Shown one piece after another: positions 59,132 through 64,000 of a stretch of DNA of 64,000 nucleotides (position 1 is the first letter of the stretch; every line of letters starts with the position of its first letter). Location of the stretch: assembly GCA_029246505.1 (NCBI GenBank), contig JAQWNC010000005.1:1-64000 (forward strand). The letters run 5' to 3'. The DNA comes from Arenicellaceae bacterium. GTDB taxonomy: Bacteria; Pseudomonadota; Gammaproteobacteria; Arenicellales; Arenicellaceae. A program made the position numbers and the translations under genes. The notes below the pieces were generated by a model. The model did not search any database. It was not told where the DNA came from and saw nothing but the letters and a program-made list of their open reading frames with translations.

Positions 59132-59404
59132 ATGAACAAATCTGAACTAATTGACCTTATTGCTAGTAAGGCAGCCATATCTAAAGTTGATGCAGCACAA
59201 GCATTAGATGCTGTGACTGATGGAGTTACTGGAGCTCTTATGTCGGGTGACAGTGTAACGCTTGTAGGTTTTGGCACATTCAGTGTTAGCAGCCGTAGCG
59301 CTCGGACTGGTCGTAATCCACGAACTGGTGCAGCGATTCAAATTGCAGCTTCAAAAAATGCCAAATTCAAAGCTGGTAAAGCGCTTAAGGATTCACTAAA
59401 CTAG
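59132..59404 (+). CDS. hupB: DNA-binding protein HU (beta type)
   Basis: 90-residue nucleoid protein that bends [17 protein letters not shown] and [24 protein letters not shown] are the family sequence, with the DNA-contacting arm and Pro in RNPRTG. Its place between lon and ppiD favours the beta paralogue. Confidence 0.97.
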   Translation: MNKSELIDLIASKAAISKVDAAQALDAVTDGVTGALMSGDSVTLVGFGTFSVSSRSARTGRNPRTGAAIQIAASKNAKFKAGKALKDSLN

Positions 59405-59419
59405 CGCGCTTTCGCGGCT

Positions 59420-59446
59420 ATGGCCTTATCGGAAGGCTATTTTTTA
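59420..59446 (+). terminator. terminator after hupB
   Basis: ATGGCCTT and AAGGCTAT form an 8-bp stem (one G-T pair) with loop ATCGG, followed by TTTTTATT. tRNA-Val starts 17 bases later, so the tRNAs would need read-through or a promoter overlapping the hupB end. Confidence 0.75.
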
Positions 59447-59462
59447 TTGTAAGGTTAATTAT

Positions 59463-59538
59463 GGGTGCTTAGCTCAGTTGGGAGAGCATCGCCCTTACAA
59501 GGCGAGGGTCGGGGGTTCAAGTCCCTCAGCACCCACCA
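59463..59538 (+). tRNA. tRNA-Val (anticodon TAC)
   Basis: Starts GGGTGCTTAGCTCAG and ends AGCACCCACCA. The anticodon loop CTTACAA gives TAC. Confidence 0.96.
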
Positions 59539-59575
59539 ATTTTTTGAGCCCGCCTTACAGTGGGCTGACTCAGTT

Positions 59576-59652
59576 GGAGCGGTAGTTCAGTTGGTTAGAA
59601 TACCGGCCTGTCACGCCGGTGGTCGCGGGTTCGAGTCCCGTCCGCTCCGCCA
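59576..59652 (+). tRNA. tRNA-Asp (anticodon GTC)
   Basis: Starts GGAGCGGTAGTTCAG and ends CCGCTCCGCCA. The anticodon loop CTGTCAC gives GTC. As a GUN tRNA it is a substrate of Tgt and QueA encoded in this window. Confidence 0.96.
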
Positions 59653-59744
59653 CCGAGATAATGAAAAGGGTGAGTTGCTCAAAAGTAGCTCACTTTTTTT
59701 AATTTATAAATTTTGGTCAATAGAAATTACTTGAGAGCTATAAT

Positions 59745-61652
59745 ATGTTAAACGTTATAAGAAGTCGGGCCGCAGGTTTTGGCGCTTGGATTATTGCGTT
59801 AATTATCATGATTCCTATGGCACTATGGGGGATTAACGATTATGTTGCTGTTGATCCGGACCCTCCAGTTGCGGAGATTAATGGGCAAACGCTTTCACAA
59901 GCAATGTTCAGGAACGCTCTTGACGCGCAAAGGCGAAATATAAGAACTCAGCTTGGGGCAACTGCCGATGTTTCCTACTTAGATTCTGCAGAGTTTCAAA
60001 GGGGAGTGTTAGACAGCATGATCAATGAGCTTGTGGTCCAAGACCAGGTTGAGCAGCAAGGATATCGGTTGGGGGATAAGGAGCTGGCAGATCTTTTGCG
60101 CGAGCAGGAAATTTTTCAGTTGGACGGTGCCTTTAGCCAAGAAGCTTACGATACTTATCTTGTTAGCCAGGGCCAGTTTTCCAAGCAGCGATTTGAAGAA
60201 ACTATCCGTAAACGATCGCTTTTAAGACAATATACAGCGGGTTATGAAGAATCGTCGTTTGTTCTCCCTGGTGAGATGCGTCGATTGCTTTCTTATCAAG
60301 CAGAAAAAAGATCAATTGCTATTGCTACATTTGAAAATGCAGTTTATGTAGATCAGATTGAGCCAAGTGAGCAAGACCTTGAAGAGTATTATCAGGCAAA
60401 TCTGGACAGCTTTTTCGAACCCGAAAAGATAACAGTCGAGTATGTACGCTTGGCCGTTGAAGATTACACTGACGATGTTGAGGTTAGCGAAGAAGAGATT
60501 CTAGCGGGGTACGAGGCTCAACAAGAGCAGTTACGCAGCGGTGAAACACGAAGCACTCAACATATACTGATTGCTGTGGCGGAAGATGCAAGTGTCGCCG
60601 ACCAAGAAGCTGCCAATAGCAAAATACTCGATATTCAGGACCGCTTGGCTGCCGGCGTAGATTTTGGTGAGCTGGCATCCGAACATTCAGATGATCCAGG
60701 TTCAGCGGCTAATTCTGGAGATCTGGGTTTTATTCAAAAAGGACAAATGGTTGGGCCATTTGAAGAAGTTGCATATGCCCTGGAAGTAGGTGTCGTATCC
60801 GAGCCAGTTAGAACACGTTTTGGTTTACATCTTGTGAAAGTTGCAGAAATAAACGCATCGGTAGTTCCTCCTTTGGAAGAAGTGCGTGAGGGTATTCTGG
60901 CTGATCTTCAGCGGGTTGAGGCAACTAACCGTTATGTTGAGCAGGTCGAGAACTTGCGAAATTTGGTTTTCGAACAACCAGATGCATTGGATGGAGTGGC
61001 AGCTGAGCTTGGGGTTGACACTACGATCAGCGATTGGTTTTCACGTGATGCTGGTGAAGGGGTCGCGAGTAATGCCCAGCTTCGCGCTATCGCCTTTGCT
61101 GAAGATGTATATGAGCTTGCGATGAATAGTGATGTGATCGATTTGGGGAATGATGTGGCCGTTGCAATCCGTTTAGTTGAATCGGAACCAGCCGCACCTA
61201 GACCTTTGGGCGAAGTTCAAGATGTGGTTAAAAGTGCTGTGATTAACCAGGCTGCCAGTGATTTGGCAGCAGCTAGCGCAGAACAAGCCCTAATGGAACT
61301 GCAAGAGGCTGGGGATTGGATATCGATGACCGAAAACGCTGACTATAATTTCGAAGCATATAATGTTTCGAGAATTGACACCATTCGAATTGTTGATAAT
61401 GAAGTGCTTTCCATGGTTTTTGCGCTGGATGATTCAGGTGTTGGTGGTTTTCATCAAGTCTTTCTTACCGATGGTGTAGCTTTAGTATATTTGAACGGAA
61501 TTGAGAAAGTGTCGCCAGACACAGTCGAGGTCGAGCTTCAAGATAGCGTGCGAAGGATAATTCGATCACGGTCTGGTCAGGGTGCTGTCGCAGGAGTTAT
61601 AGCTAGCGCTCGCGGTCAATCGAAGCTGATAATTAATGAGGATATGTTGTAA
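59745..61652 (+). CDS. ppiD: periplasmic folding chaperone PpiD
   Basis: Inner-membrane-anchored chaperone near the Sec translocon. 635 residues: one N-terminal helix (about 12-30, GAWIIALIIMIPMALWGIN), a SurA-like N-domain, a parvulin domain (about 265-365, STQHILIAVAEDAS, GDLGFIQKGQMVGPFEEVAYAL, RTRFGLHLVKV) and a C-terminal domain. It is at the standard place after hupB. Confidence 0.95.
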   Translation: MLNVIRSRAAGFGAWIIALIIMIPMALWGINDYVAVDPDPPVAEINGQTLSQAMFRNALDAQRRNIRTQLGATADVSYLDSAEFQRGVLDSMINELVVQDQVEQQGYRLGDKELADLLREQEIFQLDGAFSQEAYDTYLVSQGQFSKQRFEETIRKRSLLRQYTAGYEESSFVLPGEMRRLLSYQAEKRSIAIATFENAVYVDQIEPSEQDLEEYYQANLDSFFEPEKITVEYVRLAVEDYTDDVEVSEEEILAGYEAQQEQLRSGETRSTQHILIAVAEDASVADQEAANSKILDIQDRLAAGVDFGELASEHSDDPGSAANSGDLGFIQKGQMVGPFEEVAYALEVGVVSEPVRTRFGLHLVKVAEINASVVPPLEEVREGILADLQRVEATNRYVEQVENLRNLVFEQPDALDGVAAELGVDTTISDWFSRDAGEGVASNAQLRAIAFAEDVYELAMNSDVIDLGNDVAVAIRLVESEPAAPRPLGEVQDVVKSAVINQAASDLAAASAEQALMELQEAGDWISMTENADYNFEAYNVSRIDTIRIVDNEVLSMVFALDDSGVGGFHQVFLTDGVALVYLNGIEKVSPDTVEVELQDSVRRIIRSRSGQGAVAGVIASARGQSKLIINEDML

Positions 61653-61872
61653 CGATTACCTGCTCGGCGATGGCGATATCATATTTTTTGGTTCCTGTTT
61701 TTGTTACTCATAATAGTTAATCCTTAACAATTAAGAATGTAATTAAGTGATTGTAGGGTCAATGGTATTTGAATATTGATCTTATTGGTTGTGGTTTTCT
61801 ATGAGTCTGTGTGCAGGCTTCCTACAGCGTGTTATGTCATTTTAGATTTATTAGCAGAGCGGAAGAATTATT

Positions 61873-63417
61873 ATGATTATTGGTGTTCCTAAAGAGTTGC
61901 ATAAAGGTGAAAAGCGAGTCGCAACGACTCCCGAAGTTGTAGGCCATCTGCAAAAGTTAGGGTTTGAGGTGATCGTTGAAACTGGCGCGGGAAAAGCAGC
62001 CCGGTTTTTAGATTCAGCTTATAAAGATGCTGGTGTTGGTATCGTTAAAAATGCATCTGAAATTTGGCTTAAGGCCGATATTGTACTTAAGGTGCGCTCG
62101 CCCGAAGAGAAAGAAATGGCTGCTGTTCGCAAGGGACAAACGCTTATAAGCTTTATCCAACCTGCGCAAAATCAAGCTTTGATGACGGCCTTGTCAGAAC
62201 GCGGGGCTACGGTGATGGCCATGGAAAGCGTGCCACGTATTTCCCGAGCACAAAAAATGGATGCTTTAAGTTCGATGGCTAATATTGCCGGGTATCGAGC
62301 TGTTGTGGAAGCTGCTCAGCACTTTGGGCGCTTTTTTACCGGCCAAATTACTGCTGCTGGAAAAATCCCGCCGGCCAAAGTGTTGGTTATTGGCGCTGGT
62401 GTGGCTGGTCTGTCTGCGATAGGCGCAGCATCTAGTATGGGCGCGATTGTAAGAGCTTTTGATACTCGTCCTGAGGTGAAAGATCAGGTTGAAAGTTTAG
62501 GTGGTGAATTCCTAATGTTGGACTTTGAAGATGAAGGTGGCAGTGGCATAGGTGGCTATGCAAAGACCATGAGCGATGAATTTATTGCTACTGAAATGGC
62601 ATGTTTTCGTGAGCAGGCAAAAGAAGTTGATATTGTTATTACTACCGCACTGATACCGGGGCGACCTGCCCCAGAATTGTGGATGGAGGACATGGTCAAG
62701 TCCATGCAAGAGGGTAGTGTAATTGTGGATTTAGCTGCTGAAAATGGCGGTAATTGCAAACTAACTAAGGCAGATAAGGTTATTCAAAAACATGGTGTGA
62801 CTATTATTGGTTATACCGATATGCCGAGCAGGTTACCGACCCAAGCCAGTCAGTTGTACGCGACCAACTTACGACATTTACTGACTGATCTATGTCCGGA
62901 GAAAGATGGCAATATAATCGTAAATATGGAGGATGAAGTTATTCGAGGCACTACGGTAATCAATTCCGGGGAAATTACCTGGCCGCCGCCACCACCAAAA
63001 TTATCGGCTGCGCCGACTAAACCTGCGCCTGCACCCGCAGCGGTAGTGAAAGTAGTGGTGGAGGAAAAGCCAACAAACGTTGTTATGTCCTGGCTACCGG
63101 CAGCAATTGGTGTGGTAGCTATGCTTGGCTTGGGCTCTGTTGCTCCTGCTTCCTTTATGTCTCATTTTACTGTTTTTGTCCTTGCCTGTTTTATCGGCTA
63201 TATGGTTATTTGGAATGTTAAGCCAGCGTTACATACCCCATTGATGAGTGTGACTAACGCGATTAGTAGCATTATAGTTATTGGGGCTTTATTACAGATT
63301 TCGTCAGATAGCGGTTGGATTGTTTTTCTGTCTGCGTTGGCTGTACTTATTACCAGCATAAATATTTTTGGCGGATTTGCCGTTACCCAGCGAATGCTGG
63401 CAATGTTTCGTAGGTAG
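61873..63417 (+). CDS. pntA: NAD(P) transhydrogenase subunit alpha
   Basis: Proton-pumping transhydrogenase that makes NADPH from NADH. 514 residues: NAD-binding domain I ([38 protein letters not shown]) then a Pro/Ala-rich linker (about 375-395) and three to four membrane helices, so alpha1 and alpha2 are fused as in E. coli. pntB starts 9 bases downstream. Confidence 0.97.
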   Translation: MIIGVPKELHKGEKRVATTPEVVGHLQKLGFEVIVETGAGKAARFLDSAYKDAGVGIVKNASEIWLKADIVLKVRSPEEKEMAAVRKGQTLISFIQPAQNQALMTALSERGATVMAMESVPRISRAQKMDALSSMANIAGYRAVVEAAQHFGRFFTGQITAAGKIPPAKVLVIGAGVAGLSAIGAASSMGAIVRAFDTRPEVKDQVESLGGEFLMLDFEDEGGSGIGGYAKTMSDEFIATEMACFREQAKEVDIVITTALIPGRPAPELWMEDMVKSMQEGSVIVDLAAENGGNCKLTKADKVIQKHGVTIIGYTDMPSRLPTQASQLYATNLRHLLTDLCPEKDGNIIVNMEDEVIRGTTVINSGEITWPPPPPKLSAAPTKPAPAPAAVVKVVVEEKPTNVVMSWLPAAIGVVAMLGLGSVAPASFMSHFTVFVLACFIGYMVIWNVKPALHTPLMSVTNAISSIIVIGALLQISSDSGWIVFLSALAVLITSINIFGGFAVTQRMLAMFRR

Positions 63418-63426
63418 GGGGCGAAA

Positions 63427-64000
63427 ATGTCGGAAGGATTAATAAATATGGCTTATATAGGGGCCACTGTACTATTCATATTGGCGCTGAGTGGTTTAAG
63501 CAATCAGGAAACTGCTCGTCGTGGTAATTTTTACGGCATGCTGGGCATGGGCCTCGCTTTATTTGCAACTATCTTTGGTGTGGTTCAGGATAACTACGTC
63601 GTCATGCTACTTGGTCTAATCGTTGGTGGCGGAATTGGTTGGGTTTTGGCCAAGCGCGTTGATATGACTCAAATGCCCGAACTGGTGGCTATATTGCACA
63701 GTTTGGTTGGTTTGGCTGCCGTGCTCGTTGGTTATGCAACATTTGCAGATCATGAAATTGGTTTTACCGGTGTTGAAAAGACCATTCATGATGTAGAGGT
63801 GTATCTTGGTGTGTTGATCGGTGCGTTGACTTTTTCTGGGTCAGTAATTGCGTTCCTAAAACTGAGTGGAAGAGTCGGGGGCAAGCCGCTTTTGTTGCCG
63901 GCCAGGCATTGGCTCAATTTGGTGTTGTTAGTTTTGGCTATTTACTTTGGGAATATGTTTATCGACCAATCTGCCAATGGTGATGGTACGTTACCTCTGA
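63427..64000 (+). CDS. pntB: NAD(P) transhydrogenase subunit beta (5' part)
   Basis: Runs off the right edge; the first 191 residues are present. It starts MSEGLINMAYIGATVLFILALSGLS and has the conserved membrane segments RRGNFYGMLGMGLALFATI, GGGIGWVLAKRVDMTQMPELVAILHSLVGLAAVL and a following GFTGVEKTIHDVEVYLGVLIGALTF. The NADP-binding domain III lies outside the window. Confidence 0.95.
   Translation, partial: MSEGLINMAYIGATVLFILALSGLSNQETARRGNFYGMLGMGLALFATIFGVVQDNYVVMLLGLIVGGGIGWVLAKRVDMTQMPELVAILHSLVGLAAVLVGYATFADHEIGFTGVEKTIHDVEVYLGVLIGALTFSGSVIAFLKLSGRVGGKPLLLPARHWLNLVLLVLAIYFGNMFIDQSANGDGTLPL

Overview
The window is chromosomal DNA of a gammaproteobacterium, probably marine and not close to a well-known genus. 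The evidence is the gene order: queA-tgt-yajC-secD-secF, nrdR-ribD-ribE-ribB(A)-ribH-nusB-thiL-pgpA, aat/bpt/infA, bamD with divergent rluD-pgeF and clpB, and tig-clpP-clpX-lon-hupB-ppiD. This assignment is an inference from synteny and protein motifs; no rRNA gene is present.

Layout. Positions 1-7.9 kb are accessory in character. They hold rearranged fragments, a methyltransferase with a 9-bp tandem repeat, a DUF6152-like secreted protein, a PepSY membrane protein, a TonB-dependent receptor and a membrane-anchored protein, and end at a tRNA-Leu gene. From 8 to 25.6 kb comes housekeeping: queuosine tRNA modification, Sec translocon accessories, glyA, the riboflavin cluster with nusB and thiL, pgpA, ampD, lexA with a clear SOS box, infA and two N-degron aminoacyl transferases. 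From 25.7 to 37.7 kb are a FemAB-like acyltransferase, nadE, bamD, rluD, pgeF, nadC, an acyl-CoA/ACP synthetase paired with a PlsC-type acyltransferase, and clpB. From 37.8 to 48.2 kb is a fatty-acid block: enoyl-CoA hydratase, fadE, a TetR regulator, fadH and a second acyl-CoA ligase, with two decayed genes (PqqD-like and TetR). From 48.3 kb to the end are a sugar nucleotidyltransferase, htpG, five tRNAs, tig, clpP, clpX, lon, hupB, two tRNAs, ppiD, pntA and the start of pntB.

How it fits together. Protein quality control dominates the right half (ClpB, HtpG, trigger factor, ClpXP, Lon, PpiD). Sigma-32-like promoter sequences can be read upstream of clpB and lon, with a weaker one for htpG. 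Envelope biogenesis (SecDF-YajC, BamD, PpiD, AmpD) and fatty-acid degradation (FadE, FadH, hydratase, ligases) are the other themes. The TonB receptor, PepSY protein and DUF6152 protein on the left look like an iron or metal acquisition set.

I see no CRISPR array, prophage, complete insertion sequence or convincing new multi-gene system. The most interesting signals are small: a 126-bp inverted duplication of part of the PepSY gene, a PqqD-like pseudogene, a frameshifted TetR gene with an intact-looking 18-bp palindrome facing fadH, an interrupted small frame ending directly at the secD start, paired palindromic elements near 2.0 and 2.6 kb, and a hairpin that includes the 3' end of tRNA-Lys.
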